In this document: in pieces, positions 10,946-22,529 of the stretch
How positions within the stretch are numbered: the stretch's first letter is position 1
Layout: every line of letters starts with the position of its first letter
NCBI GenBank assembly: GCA_005656395.1
Contig: SRSI01000039.1
Location: 62,001 to 126,000, forward strand
Length of the DNA stretch: 64,000 nucleotides
Reading direction: 5' to 3'
DNA from: Strongyloides papillosus
Taxonomy: Eukaryota; Nematoda; Chromadorea; Rhabditida; Strongyloididae
Notes under the pieces: model-generated
The model's database searches: none
What the model was told of the DNA's origin: nothing
Seen by the model: the letters and a program-made list of their open reading frames with translations, nothing else
Made by a program: the position numbers and the translations under genes

Positions 10946-11969
10946 ATATGGTTTATTTCTACATAAAACATTATTTCAATTCAATTTGTTTTTATCAATG
11001 TTTTTGGCTTTTTATTAACTTTTAAAGCAATATCTACGTATCTTTTTTTTAATTCTGAGTAAAATCAATTTTGTTATAAAATTTATAAATATTTAAAAGT
11101 AATAATTTATTTAATATAATAATACAAAGAGTAATAAAACATAATAATTAATTGATAGAATAAAATTTGCTAAAATACCAAATTAACATTAAGATTTTGT
11201 TTTTATAATAACAAAATTTTTTATTTCACAAAATTCAAATGCAGTTGTTATCATTAACCATTTATCTCTTTTTACGACAAATAAATATTGTGACAAGTAA
11301 TTTGTTTCTCACTTTTTATTTCGTAATTTATTTATAAGATGTTTGTATTTGTTAGGGGCATCTTTGTCAAAAACTAAATTGTAAACTTTAATGTTTCATT
11401 AATTTGAATATATTTATTGTTAAGATCCTCATAAACTTAACTTTAGAGAATACATTAATATTTATTTTCACTATAGATTCTATTTGTTACAAGTATAATA
11501 AAACAGTTATTTCTATCATATTACTCTATTTTCTAATTAGATTTCTTTAAAAGTTTATTAATGTCAAGCAATCAGCTTGAGTTAAACTGAATATAAATAA
11601 TAAACATTTATTATCATAAGTCATTCTTTTTGTTTCTTTAAATAAAATGCCTATTACTAACAATAGTTCTAACAATTAATATTGGACGAAAAAAAGAAAA
11701 ACATATATCTTTTATTGTTTATAAAGATTTATATAACTTTGATTGAAATTGATTTAAATGGTATAAATTTTACAGCTGCATACATTTAAAAGATTGAAAG
11801 ATGTCTTAGAAGGTATGTTCATATTTCTACTTTATCTATTACAAATTAAGAGCATAATAAGAATTATAATAATCTCTATACATGAATTTAATCAAAAAAT
11901 AATTTAACATACAATGTTTTTAAAAAATTGTTAAACATCTTTATGCCAAACTTTGATTTATTTTTTAAA
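10946..11969. other. AT-rich non-coding stretch
   Basis: Nothing recognisable: no long frame, no RNA gene and no clear repeat between the 2.97-kb TIR element and the gypsy retroelement. Confidence 0.5.
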
Positions 11970-11973
11970 TTAT

Positions 11974-12300
11974 AGTAAAATATTTTTATTGGTGATATGC
12001 CTGTATATTAAAAATTACAATTACAATAATAATTCTTTTAAAATTACCTTATCAGTATAAATAACTTATTTAAAACACCCTTATAGCTTATACAAACAAA
12101 CTAATTACAACCCCTAAAAATATTACAATTAAGATAAAGAATAAAACATTAAATGATTACGAAATAGTAAAATGAATTTTACTCAGGTTAACAACTGTTT
12201 ATATAGTAAAATCTTTTGGGATTTAGTACTCCCGCCATAAAAATCTTTTTGAGAGATTAAAAAGATCAAACACCACAAATATAACTAATACATCTTTACT
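11974..12300 (-). repeat. 3' LTR of the gypsy element (intact, 327 bp)
   Basis: The termini are AGTAAAATAT and ATCTTTACT on the plus strand, the AGT...ACT type seen in some gypsy families. On the element's own strand the U3 part (12300 down to about 12166) contains a TATA-like CTATATAAAC near 12206-12197. The junction GAAATAGTAAAATG at about 12161-12174 is the exact spot where the 5' copy is split. Confidence 0.93.
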
Positions 12301-12315
12301 ATTCCCTTCCTGTTT
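12301..12315 (-). promoter_or_regulatory. Polypurine tract beside the 3' LTR
   Basis: Minus-strand sequence CAGGAAGGGAAT directly abuts the first bases of the LTR (AGTAAAGATG), the expected place of the plus-strand DNA primer of an LTR retroelement. Confidence 0.85.
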
Positions 12316-12405
12316 GATCTTCCATATCAAACAACATTCAAAAACATAAAACACAAAACATAAGTATATTCCAGGCATATCAAGTAAAGTTTAGCATGAT
12401 AATCA

Positions 12406-15400
12406 TCAATTCTCATCACAACTCTTACTTATCTTTTTGATTAAGCTTCTATGAACTATTTTACACTTTCTTGATTTTTCACTCATCAATTTAACGTAGT
12501 CAATGGAGAAGTTTATAACTCTGTATTTCTCATCGCCATATATACCTTGAAGTTTTCTTGAAATTCCAGGAGATATTGGTTGATATACTAATACAATATC
12601 ATCCTTTTCTAACTTAACATAAGCACCTTTAGTAATTTCTTTATTTAAAGCTTCATCTACTCTTCTTTCATGTATATCATGAATTATTTCTTCCATTGCA
12701 TTAACAAACATAAACATGTTTGGTGAATTTTCTCTTAAATCATAATTAACCTGATGAGTCAATAAAGTTAAAGCAACATTAGGCTCTCTCCCTGTCATTA
12801 AGAAGAATGGACTATATCCACTTATTTCAGAAGTATTACTGTTCATTAAAAACTCAACAGAAGGTATAAACTTGTCCCATTCTTTAGGTTTGTCCTTAGC
12901 TAACTTATATAATATATGCTGTGCAGATTGTATGTATCGTTCCGCCAAAGCATTACCTTCATGATGATATTCCGATGAATGTGTTAATTCAATATTCATC
13001 TTCAACAACCATTCTTTAAACTGATTTGATTTAAAATTACTAGCATTATCCGAATGGATAATCGGATAGAAAGCATGCTTCATAAAAACATTCTGCATTA
13101 ACGCTAAAGCTATACATTCAAAATCCTGTTTAGGCATCGGGTTTAACGTGACAAATTTAGAAAAACAATCAACTGTTAACAATACGTTCTTATTATCTTG
13201 TTCACTAACATCAATTGGCCCAAGTACATCTATCGCGAGTGCCTGACCAGGTCCACTATATAATATTGGAGTTTCAGCAGTTTTCCTGTTATGCGCTTTA
13301 TTCTTTCCTTGACAAATAACACATGAAGCAATAACCTTCATTACTTTACCCGGTAAATTCTCTATCTTGTAATCCATACCATTTTCATGATTTGAAATTA
13401 AATGAAGTGTCTTGGTATAACCTTCATGACCACTTGATACATGTACATCCATAATAAAATTTTGCTCATCCAATTTATCCAACTTTGACATCTTAGGCGT
13501 CAATTTATCTAATAACTCCTTATCAGAAATAGATTGTTCTGGTACTTCTTTAGCCGGGCGACCTCTTCTTCTTTTTACTGAAACATCGTTAGAAGACTGT
13601 TTCACTTGAAATTCATCATTATATCCGAAATCAACATAGTTGTTTATACAACTATCACTTTCCCCATAACTTGAAAAAGATTCATCTTTTTCATCAAAAT
13701 TATCAGAAATTTCCGTAAATTCATTTTCCATAGATATTGAAACATAATTTAAAAAATCATCATTTTGAAATTGTTTTCCTTTAACATAACAAAACCTCAA
13801 TGAAGCTCTACTTATCGCATCAGCCAATTGGTTTTGTACTCCAGGGATATACTTAACTTGGATATTAAAATTAGACAAACGAGATATATAGCGTAACATA
13901 AACCTGTTATTTGAAATTTTTATCATTCCCAAAAGCGGTTTATGATCAGTTAATACCAAAGTCTTAGTTGTACCAATAATATATCTAAAGTGTTCCAAAC
14001 ATTCACAAATTGCTTTAAGTTCTAATTCACCAGCAGGAATATATCCTTCTTCATCATTAAATTTATCTTCAATATTTTCAAATTTCTTCCTCATAGATAT
14101 GTTTTTACTATGAAAACCAACCGGTATATAACCTTTTTCATTTTCTTGCAATAAAGCACCTGCTATGAAATAATTTGATGCATCAGTTACCAATGTAAAA
14201 TCTTTATTTGGGTCAGGATGATATGCAATACACGCCTTTTTGATATTATTTTTTACTTCTACAAAAGCATCTCTAATTTCTTTACTATCTTCATAAGCAC
14301 CTTTCTTATTCATAACTGCACATAACGGTTTTAAAGATTTTGCCAATTTAGGAATATTTCCACGAAACCAGTTTACAGCACCGACAAAACGTTTAATAGA
14401 TTTATAGCTAGTAAAATTTGGATAATTTAACCAAGCATCCAGTATTTTAATTTCCGGCATAATACCATCTCTAGTAATAATATAACCAAGAGCTGTGATT
14501 GCTTCACATCCAAATCTTGACTTATCTACATTAGCTGTAACACCAACATCTTTAAGTTTCTGAGAAAATTTAACAACCTCTTTTACATGATCCGACCAGT
14601 CACCTCTAGTTACCAATAAAAAATCATCAATATATGGTTTTGCAATTGTTCCTTCAGCTATTTTCTCCGATATGTTCTGTGCATAGCTACATGCATTTTT
14701 TATTCCAAACGGTAATCTCTGAAATTGGAAGTTTCTTCCACCAGTATCACGGAATGCTAAGTATTCTTGGTCCTTTTCACTTATTGGTAATTGTAGAAAA
14801 TAACTATTTAGATCAATTACTGTGAAGAATTTTCCTCCCTTCATATCACTAAGTAACTCATTTGTTTTTGGTAATGGGTATTGATACTCCTTATATATTT
14901 CATTTACCGGTCTAGCGTCCAATACCACACGAATTTTATTATCTTTCTTAGGAACACAATGCATGTTAAGAATGGTACGAGGCCATTTACTTGGAACTAT
15001 AATATCATTTCTAATCCAGTCATCTATTACTTTCTGTGCATCCTCTTTGTGTTTATCAGCAATTGGATAATGGCTAAATTTCGGTATTTTTTCATCTTTA
15101 TATTCAAACTGCGGTATAGTATAAACACACTTTCCAATTTTATCATTAGCATAAACTTCAGGAAATTCTTTAATTAATTTCTCTCTAAGATCTTTATTTT
15201 CTATATTAACATTTTCAGCCACAACTTTTCTTATCATATTTTTTGAGTCAACCACATTATCTTTTGTTTTATTAAATTCAATTTTAGCTTTTACTGCTTC
15301 AAGAATATCAGAACCAATAATCAAAGCATATTTTTCATCCTTTTCATCACTAATTAACAATCTCCTTTTAATAACTCTTCCATCTGGAAACTTAATATTT

Positions 15401-16797
15401 ACAACAGCAGTATTATTTACTGTGGTTTGAATTCCTGTAGCTAAAGTAAGATTGATATTATCTATTTTCTCAATATTAAGATTCAAACGTGCAGCTACAT
15501 CTCTAGACAACATAGAGATATTAGATCCAGTATCAATAAAACCATAAATTTCCAATTCATTACCACCATTAAGTATAACAACCGGGTATGCTAAAGTCGG
15601 TCCTCTTTCTAGACTTATTTTCTTTTCTTCTTCAATAGCTGATCTCATTATTAATCTTTGAGACATGTCCAATGGACTCCAAGTATTATCATCATTAGCT
15701 TTAGCTTCTCTCATTCTAACTGTACGGGCTTCAGATTTCTTTTCCGTATAACTGTCATTAGATTTAGAACCATTCGAATCCTTATTTGATTGTTTATTAT
15801 TAACCTTCACACGACAGTCTTTCTTATAATGTCCTGTCTTTCCACAGTTATAACATTCCACTTTTTTTCTATCATTATTATGGTCGTTGGTACTTTTTCC
15901 TCCTTTCGATCTATTTCTACTTTTATCAGCCATTCGAGCAGCCTTTAAAATTACTTTTTCTACCATGTCAACTATACCATTATGACTACCCTCCATGATC
16001 AAATCATATAAACCATCATGCTTAGTTAGCATTTCTGAGAGTTTTACTCTAACCTCCCAATAAAGCTTATCTTCCTCGATATCTTCTTCTGCTTTCTTAA
16101 TTAATTCAATAAACTCGTAGATCTTAGTGGCAAAATTTTTGTCATAGGGGTCTAAACTGAATGAAACAATTTTTCTACGCAATGTAGTTTTCTCCATTTC
16201 AGGCTTATAGTTCTTCTCAAGTTTAGCACAAACTTCATCAAATGTAATATCCCTATTTTTCTCTTTCCATTTCAAAATTGCTCCACCAAGTTCCATGCCA
16301 ATAGAAATAATTAGATGATCCAACTTATCACCATCCGGTACCTGTTGCAACCTCAACGCGATTTTAAATCTCTCTAACCAAAGAGAAATATTCTCCTTCT
16401 TATTATATGCTTCAATCCTTTTTAAGTGATTCGGCATTTTATTCACTTCAAATTTATCAACTTGATTACCACTATTATCAACAGTACCACTTTCTTTAGC
16501 TTGACTACCTTTTTTAGGTGTTTTATTAATCCTGTTCTTTATGATAACGTCTTCGTAATTTTGTATACGCGCCAAAAACTCCTCGTCTTTGTTCAAAGTC
16601 ACGTCCTTAAGATAGTGTAAAACAGCGTTTTCCAACGTCTGAGTCCTTTTTAAATCGGATTGTATATCCACAAAGTGTGCTATGGAGTCAATATACTTTG
16701 TATCCACCAAAACCTTTTGGATATCCTGTTGATCGAAAAGCGTCAACGCACTGATACAATCAAATAACCTCGCTCTTTTATCAGAAGTTTCACTCAT
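12406..16797 (-). CDS. Gag-Pol polyprotein of a Ty3/gypsy element (1463 aa)
   Basis: A single frame holds all parts needed for retrotransposition. The Gag-like region ends in a CCHC knuckle CYNCGKTGHYKKDC (about residue 315). The aspartic protease has FIDTGSNISM (about 417-426). Reverse transcriptase has VPKKDNKIRVVLDARPVN and the catalytic YIDDFLL (about 720). RNase H starts at FTLVTDASN (about 865). Integrase has an HHCC finger ending CVICQ, then D in LAIDVLGP, D in HSDNASNF and E in NALAERY, with 35 residues between the last two. The order RT-RNase H-integrase is that of Ty3/gypsy, not copia. Gag and Pol share one frame, so no frameshift signal is needed. No break is visible, but transcription from the 5' LTR should be disabled by the 42-kb insertion. 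Confidence 0.95.
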   Translation of the reverse strand: MSETSDKRARLFDCISALTLFDQQDIQKVLVDTKYIDSIAHFVDIQSDLKRTQTLENAVLHYLKDVTLNKDEEFLARIQNYEDVIIKNRINKTPKKGSQAKESGTVDNSGNQVDKFEVNKMPNHLKRIEAYNKKENISLWLERFKIALRLQQVPDGDKLDHLIISIGMELGGAILKWKEKNRDITFDEVCAKLEKNYKPEMEKTTLRRKIVSFSLDPYDKNFATKIYEFIELIKKAEEDIEEDKLYWEVRVKLSEMLTKHDGLYDLIMEGSHNGIVDMVEKVILKAARMADKSRNRSKGGKSTNDHNNDRKKVECYNCGKTGHYKKDCRVKVNNKQSNKDSNGSKSNDSYTEKKSEARTVRMREAKANDDNTWSPLDMSQRLIMRSAIEEEKKISLERGPTLAYPVVILNGGNELEIYGFIDTGSNISMLSRDVAARLNLNIEKIDNINLTLATGIQTTVNNTAVVNIKFPDGRVIKRRLLISDEKDEKYALIIGSDILEAVKAKIEFNKTKDNVVDSKNMIRKVVAENVNIENKDLREKLIKEFPEVYANDKIGKCVYTIPQFEYKDEKIPKFSHYPIADKHKEDAQKVIDDWIRNDIIVPSKWPRTILNMHCVPKKDNKIRVVLDARPVNEIYKEYQYPLPKTNELLSDMKGGKFFTVIDLNSYFLQLPISEKDQEYLAFRDTGGRNFQFQRLPFGIKNACSYAQNISEKIAEGTIAKPYIDDFLLVTRGDWSDHVKEVVKFSQKLKDVGVTANVDKSRFGCEAITALGYIITRDGIMPEIKILDAWLNYPNFTSYKSIKRFVGAVNWFRGNIPKLAKSLKPLCAVMNKKGAYEDSKEIRDAFVEVKNNIKKACIAYHPDPNKDFTLVTDASNYFIAGALLQENEKGYIPVGFHSKNISMRKKFENIEDKFNDEEGYIPAGELELKAICECLEHFRYIIGTTKTLVLTDHKPLLGMIKISNNRFMLRYISRLSNFNIQVKYIPGVQNQLADAISRASLRFCYVKGKQFQNDDFLNYVSISMENEFTEISDNFDEKDESFSSYGESDSCINNYVDFGYNDEFQVKQSSNDVSVKRRRGRPAKEVPEQSISDKELLDKLTPKMSKLDKLDEQNFIMDVHVSSGHEGYTKTLHLISNHENGMDYKIENLPGKVMKVIASCVICQGKNKAHNRKTAETPILYSGPGQALAIDVLGPIDVSEQDNKNVLLTVDCFSKFVTLNPMPKQDFECIALALMQNVFMKHAFYPIIHSDNASNFKSNQFKEWLLKMNIELTHSSEYHHEGNALAERYIQSAQHILYKLAKDKPKEWDKFIPSVEFLMNSNTSEISGYSPFFLMTGREPNVALTLLTHQVNYDLRENSPNMFMFVNAMEEIIHDIHERRVDEALNKEITKGAYVKLEKDDIVLVYQPISPGISRKLQGIYGDEKYRVINFSIDYVKLMSEKSRKCKIVHRSLIKKISKSCDEN

Positions 16798-16895
16798 TCA
16801 AAATAACAAGCAACCCCTAGAAGTGGTGTACCCAGAACCAGTAAAATATTTGGTACACTTTCTAGTACAATAAAACCTTGCAATACCTATGCAAT

Positions 16896-16911
16896 AACTT
16901 TCCCGCCACCA
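16896..16911 (-). promoter_or_regulatory. Probable primer-binding site of the gypsy element
   Basis: Minus-strand TGGTGGCGGGAAAGTT begins three bases after the end of the 5' LTR and starts with TGG, the complement of a tRNA CCA tail. The matching tRNA would end in CCCGCC-A-CCA. None of the three tRNAs in this window fits, and I could not name the tRNA. Confidence 0.65.
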
Positions 16912-16914
16912 ATA

Positions 16915-17107
16915 AGTAAAATATTTTTATTGGTGATATGCCTGTATATTAAAAATTACAATTACAATAATAATTCTTTTAAAATTACCTTATCAGTATA
17001 AATAACTTATTTAAAACACCCTTATAGCTTATACAAACAAACTAATTACAACCCCTAAAAATATTACAATTAAGATAAAGAATAAAACATTAAATGATTA
17101 CGAAATA
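16915..17107 (-). repeat. Inner 193 bp of the gypsy 5' LTR
   Basis: Matches 11974-12166 without a visible mismatch and stops exactly after GAAATA. Its continuation is at 59475-59608. The final TA (17106-17107) is one copy of the TA duplication that flanks the giant element. Confidence 0.95.
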
Positions 17108-17345
17108 CACACAAAACCAAAACATGTCGCCATTTTTCGTGCAGTTTTAAGTAAACCAACATCAGCAGTTTGATATAAACAACATTTTGCATTTTAGTAG
17201 AAACTGCATAATGTCATTTATATTAAAAAAATTGATGTGTGGTTTAGGTAAAAATGAGGTAGGTTGTTTTGCATATAATGTATCATGCATTCTTTACAAA
17301 ACTACTATGATAAAACTGCACGATGTCATTTTATATAATTTTGTA
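17108..17345. repeat. Left terminal inverted repeat and subterminal repeats of the giant element
   Basis: After the 14-bp terminus, a word close to TAAAC[C/T][A/G]CA recurs in both orientations (GTGCAGTTTTAAG, GCAGTTTGATATAAAC, GAAACTGCATAATG, GTGTGGTTTAGG, AAAACTGCACGATG). The segment AGCAGTTTGATATAAACAAC near 17165 aligns with the inverted right end (AGCGGTTTGATATAAACAAC). Short subterminal repeats in both orientations are typical of CACTA-type elements, where they bind the transposase. The small frame at 17187-17381 lies across these repeats and is probably not a gene. Confidence 0.85.
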
Positions 17346-17774
17346 ATAATTATCATTTTTAATAAAAAAATTTATTTATAAACATAAATATTACAAGTTT
17401 TGTGGCGAATAAATTTGTAGAGAGAAATCTGCTGGTGAAATTTTTACTTTTATTCATTCTTTACCAAGAAAATCATCAATGGCTAATGCTGGAAGAAGTA
17501 CTAATAGTAGTCAATCTTTATTGTAACTGTTGAAGCATCATAGTTGGATGTTAAATTTGCTCTTTTTGGAAATGTTGTTAAGGTGAATCCTTTAATACAG
17601 ACAATTAACATTACTAATGAATTTTTATATTCATCCTGTCATCATTATATTCTAGTATAATACTAAGATAAATATATTTTCAATTATATATTATAAAAAA
17701 TTTATTTTAATAAAAGAACAATTATTTAAAAACAACCGATTATAGATATCCATATCACTGTTTATAATCCTTCT
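17346..17774. other. Non-coding; part is an inverted copy of 19845-19990
   Basis: No gene is visible. The segment from about 17690 into the next gene (to about 17850) recurs inverted near 19845-19990, recognised by the shared words ACGTACGTTGATTTTTTTGG and AATAATTGTTCTTTT in opposite orientation. Confidence 0.55.
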
Positions 17775-18565
17775 CTAAAATAGAAAAAAATATTTTAAAA
17801 ATGCCAAAAAAATCAACGTACGTGAAAAAATATTTCTAATCTTTGTAGTTGTATTGTAAACTTTTTCTTCCATATATTTACTATCATCAACCTGTTGTTT
17901 TTTATCATTCTTACCAGCATCTTCATCGACAACTTTACCATCACCGGCCTGTATTGTTTTATTTTTTTTATCACCAATTTTATTGATAACTACACTATCA
18001 CCGACCTGTGGTATTTCATCTTTCTTATCAACACTTTCAATCTGTACTGTTACATGCTTCTCAAGTTTATCAGTAATTTCACTAACAACAGTTTCTGTTA
18101 TTTTATTTTCCTTATTAGTACTTTCATCGCTGATTTCTTCAATATCAGCCTGTGTCCTTCCATCATTCTCACTTAATACAGAATTATTATCAGCATTCTG
18201 TAAATTTTTATCATCATCCTCAAATATATCAGCATCAGATTCTTCCTGTGATAAATAACTATTTCCCAACGTATCTATAATATTAAACTAAATTTAAAAA
18301 TATTTTAGATTAACTCACATTTAGAGATAATATTTAAATCATTTCTTATTTTGGTCAACTTTCCAACCAAATCATTTAGTTGTATGCATTTCGAAAGAAA
18401 TTCATTTTTACAAGTAAGTCTTTCATTAAGTGAATAAAAGATTTTGTTATACAATTTGTCCATTCCATATTGCATTTTTTCAATTCTATCTACAGCATCA
18501 TATATAATAAGAAGATCCTGCCGTATTTTTTTTTCCAATGCTATAAGCAGATCTAAATGATCCAT
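17775..18565 (-). CDS. Coiled-coil plus acidic repeat protein, family A (two exons)
   Basis: Exons 18565-18319 and 18274-17775 join in frame (donor GTGAGT, acceptor TTATAG; phase 1) to give 248 aa. Exon 1 (82 aa, MDHLDLLIALEKKI...) is a heptad-like helix. Exon 2 is acidic and then carries loose repeats of about 19 residues (DKKDEIPQVGDSVVINKIG; DKKNKTIQAGDGKVVDEDAG). The last 22 residues are hydrophobic (FSRTLIFLAFLKYFFLF) and could be a C-terminal membrane anchor. A second copy lies at 33906-34389 with exon 1 of the same length, and decayed copies lie at 28301-28500 and 54200-54590. I do not recognise the family. The conserved structure suggests it was a real protein of the element. Confidence 0.65.
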
Positions 18566-19638
18566 CTTTTTTTACTAAAATAGCAATAAAAATTATAAAA
18601 GATGAGTAAAAAATAGTTAAATAAGTGTTAAAAAAATTGTAACATCCTGTAAATGATTTACCAATACATACCTAAGAAGTTCTTTTTACTATAACTTCCT
18701 GTTGAGACGTTAAACTTATTTCCAAAAATTTAATTATAAGATAAACTTTGAGAAATATTCTTATAAATTTTGTAAAACTAATATAATTATTCTTTTTACT
18801 GTATATATAACTTTTAATGATGGTTTTGTAAACTCATGACGTAAAGTTTAATTAAAATATGAATTTCGCGAGTTTATTATTTACTTTAGAGGAGTTGATG
18901 GTGTAAGTTCCTCCATCTTTCAAAATATAATAAGAAATTTTATTAAACAATCTATTTTTCAAATGTACTGATTGAAATATATATAATATTTTTAATTAAA
19001 TCGTTAACAAAACAGTAATAAGTAATTTAAATTATTGACAAGAAATGTAGTTAATCTTTCCTTTTAACGTATAAACTTTATTTAATGGTAAGTACCAAAA
19101 AATCTTTCTATTTTACAGAACATAGAAAATTAATTTAGTAAATTAGTGAAAAAGGTGTATACTAATTTTTTTCAAAAATATAAACCACTATCAAAAGTAT
19201 AGTAGAAAATACAGTTAATGAAAAGTTTATTATTATCTATAAGTAAATATGTTGCTCAAAATTTTTCCCGACTTTCATTTTAAGGACCAAACATAATTTT
19301 TACACAATTAAGATTTATTCGCTCTATTTTTTTATAAAATCATTATTGTTAAAAAAAGAGAAAAAAGTTAACATAATTTTAATGCAATATTCTGAAATAA
19401 ATGTTGAAATAGATGTTTTTCAAAAAAATAAGATGGTATTTAAGTAAATGAATTTTCATAAAAACATATTACTTTTGATTTTTTAATAATCATTTTGACT
19501 TAAACTTTTTTAAAATAAACACTATTTTTACATTCTTTTTTTATTCAATCATAAAAATAAAAAGTTTATTTTACTAATATAACTGATTGAAATATTTTAA
19601 TATAATAAATTAAAAAAAATTTTTTCATTTGATATATT
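18566..19638. other. AT-rich non-coding stretch
   Basis: No frame, RNA gene or repeat with clear relatives. It may hold the promoter of the minus-strand gene ending at 17775. Confidence 0.5.
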
Positions 19639-19758
19639 TTATAAATCCATGAATTTCAAATGAATATCCAAATCAGAAACCAACATGTCAATGTTCCTAG
19701 CACAATTCATAAACCTATCACGTAGAATCCTGTAACGGGTTAATTCACCATTAATAGC
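19639..19758 (-). pseudogene. C-terminal fragment of coiled-coil family B
   Basis: Minus-strand translation ends ...GELTRYRILRDRFMNCARNIDMLVSDLDIH...MDL and aligns with the last half of the 81-aa protein at 55932-56177 (EVSRYRVLRDRLRNCASNVDALVQELED). The N-terminal half is absent. The fragment abuts an inverted fragment of family A. Confidence 0.75.
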
Positions 19759-19990
19759 TGGTATGTCGATGAAGATGTTGGTAAGAATGATAAAAAACAA
19801 CAAGTTGGTGATAGTAAAAATATGGAAGAAAAAATTTTTTAATACATCTGGAAAGATTAGAAATCTTTTTTCACGTACGTTGATTTTTTGGCATTTTTTA
19901 ATATTTTTTTTCTATTTTAGTAAGGGATTACAAACGTTGATATGGATATCATTAATCGGTGCTTTTTAATAATTGTTCTTTTGTTAAAAT
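19759..19990 (+). pseudogene. Inverted fragment of the family A tail
   Basis: Plus-strand codons (DEDVGKNDKKQQVGDSKNMEEKIF, then RNLFSRTLIFWHFLIFFFYF in a shifted register) match the end of the minus-strand gene at 17775-18565, so this is an inverted duplicate of its 3' end. Only the tail is present, without a start. Confidence 0.7.
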
Positions 19991-20454
19991 AAATCTTTTT
20001 ACAAAATATAATTGAAAATATAATTATCTTGGTTCTATACTACAATATAATGATGACGGAATGGATATAAAAATCTTCTAGTAAATGTTAATTATGTGTA
20101 TTAAATGATTCACTCTACATTGAAAAGAAAACCAAAACTGGGTGACTAATTTTTTGCTTTTTGTAAAACTAGTCAAGTTATGAACCAAAATGTGGCGATT
20201 ATTTTTTCAATAAAAAAGAGCCGATCTTTTTAGCACAAACATTTTGATAAATGATTAAATGTATAAAATTATTTTATAAATACTTATGTAATATGTAAAA
20301 GATTTTTTCATTATTGTTAAAAAATGATAAAACAAAAAAGAACAATAAAAATTATATTTGTTTTCTATCACTATAATATTATAATAATCACTTTAAAATA
20401 AGGACATAATTTTATGTTAAAAATGATTTTATTGTTTTTACTCGTTATCTAAGA

Positions 20455-22515
20455 TTAATGTTGTTGATTTCTTATTCCTAGTGAAGTACTCAGCATATAA
20501 AACAGCATCATGAATTGATGGAAAAAATAATCTTTTGATATTTTTGTGTATGTTCCGCACTTTTCAAACATTTTTCTTAAAGGAAATTTACATCCAGCAA
20601 GAAGGAGATTGACATCTAAACTTTTTAAGTCATAAAAAAGTTCCTCGATACATTTAACACCCATAAGATCTATTGATGTTATTCCAGTACAATCGAAAAT
20701 TATACATTTTTTTTGATTTTCATTATTGTTTTCCATGTCACTTTCAATGTAGGAACTATCGAGGAGGTGATTAACTTTTGTCTTAAAATTTTCACAGTTG
20801 ATAAATATTAAGGGTGCATCAAAACGGTAGATAAAGACGTATGGGATTCCATGGGATGCTTTATATCTACGGATATCTTTATAGATATCTGTATTACCTA
20901 TCTTAGCCAACATAACTGTCTTTGGCCATTGTGTTCTAATAATAACTGTCAACAAAGCATATCCAATACCAATTAACAGACCCTGTGAAACATCCCATGA
21001 TATAACACCCAAAAACGTCACAATCCATATAGATAAATCTATCATTGATTTCTTGTAAAGATTACCAATTTATAAAAATTGTTTTAACATCGTTTGAAGT
21101 GCCATTACAATAATGTTTGATAAAACACACAATCGCAGTGGTTCAAATAAGGGTCCAGCCCATAATATGATCAGAAGGATGGTTGTAGCAGGGATAATTG
21201 AACTTACTTGAGACTAACAACCCATTTGACTGTTGATAGTTGATCTTGAAAAAGCTCCAGAGGTTGGATGACAACTAATAAAAGAAGCTATAATATCAGG
21301 TATTGCTAATGCTCTTAATTCTTGTTTAGCATCAACGGTATAGTTATGTTTTTTCCCAAATATTCTACCACATGAATATGTGATTGCATATATGACGATT
21401 GCTATTGTCATTGAATCGACTATTAATGATGAGAAAGCTGGAAATATTGGTACTGTTGGTTTTGGGAATCCTGTTGGAATGTCTGCTACAATCTTAACAT
21501 TATACTTCTTGTTGAATTCAAAAAAATATGAGAGTAATATGGTGATTATGACGATAAATAATTCAAAAGGTATTGAATATAAAATTTTTTTCTTGACTAT
21601 TGGATTGATATATTCCTTCCCAACATACAATACGATTAAGCATTCCACTGAAATGATGAGTGAGGCAAAATTTGTTTCTGTGATATGGGAAAAAAAGTCA
21701 ATTGCTATTTTGAAAAACTTAAACAATCCACTATATGATTTGGTATGGACATCAAACAATTTTGGAAATTGTGATAAGAAAACATGACATGCCGCACCGG
21801 TTGTGAATCCACCTACAAATTCATCGCTTAAGTATGTTGTTAAAAAATGAAGTTGAAAAATGGACATCACTAACATTGTTAAGCCACAAAAAAGGTTATT
21901 GTTACAGTAATCTGAAAAGGTGTTAACAGACCTAGTGAGTTTGGATCAAATTCACCATCCACGATACTTGTTATGTTATCATATGAAAGATTATAACCAG
22001 TGTAATATGCTTGTTGAGTAGTTTCAACCATCAATGATAAAATAGCCACCATACCAAGAGAGATGTGTTTTTAAGTACCAAGTATTGCATAGGCCAGGGT
22101 TGGGACAAATGATGAATAAAGACCAACAACTGGTGGTAATCTAGCTATTTGAGCGTATGCCATTGATTGTGATACATTCATTATAGCAACAATTATCCCC
22201 GCGGACACATCATTACTTAACCCTTTGATTTTGTATTCCCTCATCCACCTTACAATCGGAATCCAACTCATTAAACATTCTGTTGTGAAGCAATTTTTAT
22301 TGAAGATTTTACCCATGAAATTTTTAGCTTTTCCTTAAAATGTTTTAACTTCTGCCGTTGAATTTTTGAATGTCTCATCAAACTCTTTCTTTAAAAAAAT
22401 AAATATCTAGTGATAATATTTTTTTTATTAAACTTACCTGTGTTAACGCGTTTCTAGTAACACTATATATAACGGATTTGCTTGAACTCTTGTCATCATC
22501 ACTTGTATGAGACAT
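20455..22515 (-). pseudogene. SulP (SLC26-type) anion transporter, broken copy 1
   Basis: Fragments read in order as a SulP transporter: start MSHTSDDDKSSSK, intron with GTAAGT, WIPIVRWMREYKIKG...DVSAGIIVAIMNVSQSMAYA (first SulP signature), membrane segments, GAFSRSTINSQMG, then the cytoplasmic STAS domain (IIFDCTGITSIDLMGV). SulP proteins carry sulfate and other anions across membranes. This copy is disabled: a stop before KHISLGM (about 22073), a shortened A run near 21890 that shifts frame, TAG at 21214-21216 after NSQMGC, and a further TAA before IGNLYKKS. The STAS frame is still open. It was probably captured from a host gene. Confidence 0.9.
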
Positions 22516-22529
22516 TCTTACTTAATAAT

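Larger units (their letters stand above)
11974..17107 (-). mobile_element. Ty3/gypsy LTR retroelement, 5' LTR split by the giant element
   Basis: On the minus strand the order is 5' LTR, primer-binding site, one gag-pol frame, polypurine tract and 3' LTR. The 3' LTR (11974-12300, 327 bp) is whole. The 5' LTR has its inner 193 bp here (16915-17107) and its outer 134 bp at 59475-59608, on the far side of a 42-kb insertion. The target duplication TTAT lies at 11970-11973 and 59609-59612. Both LTR halves match the 3' LTR without a visible difference and the frame has no break, so this was a young, probably competent copy when it was interrupted. Confidence 0.95.

Noticed and set aside
14634..15177. 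Plus-strand frames opposite gag-pol
   Set aside because: They mirror the conserved RT and protease region of the minus-strand polyprotein and have no features of their own.
17187..17381. 64-codon frame at the left end of the giant element
   Set aside because: It lies over the subterminal repeats and has no coding character.
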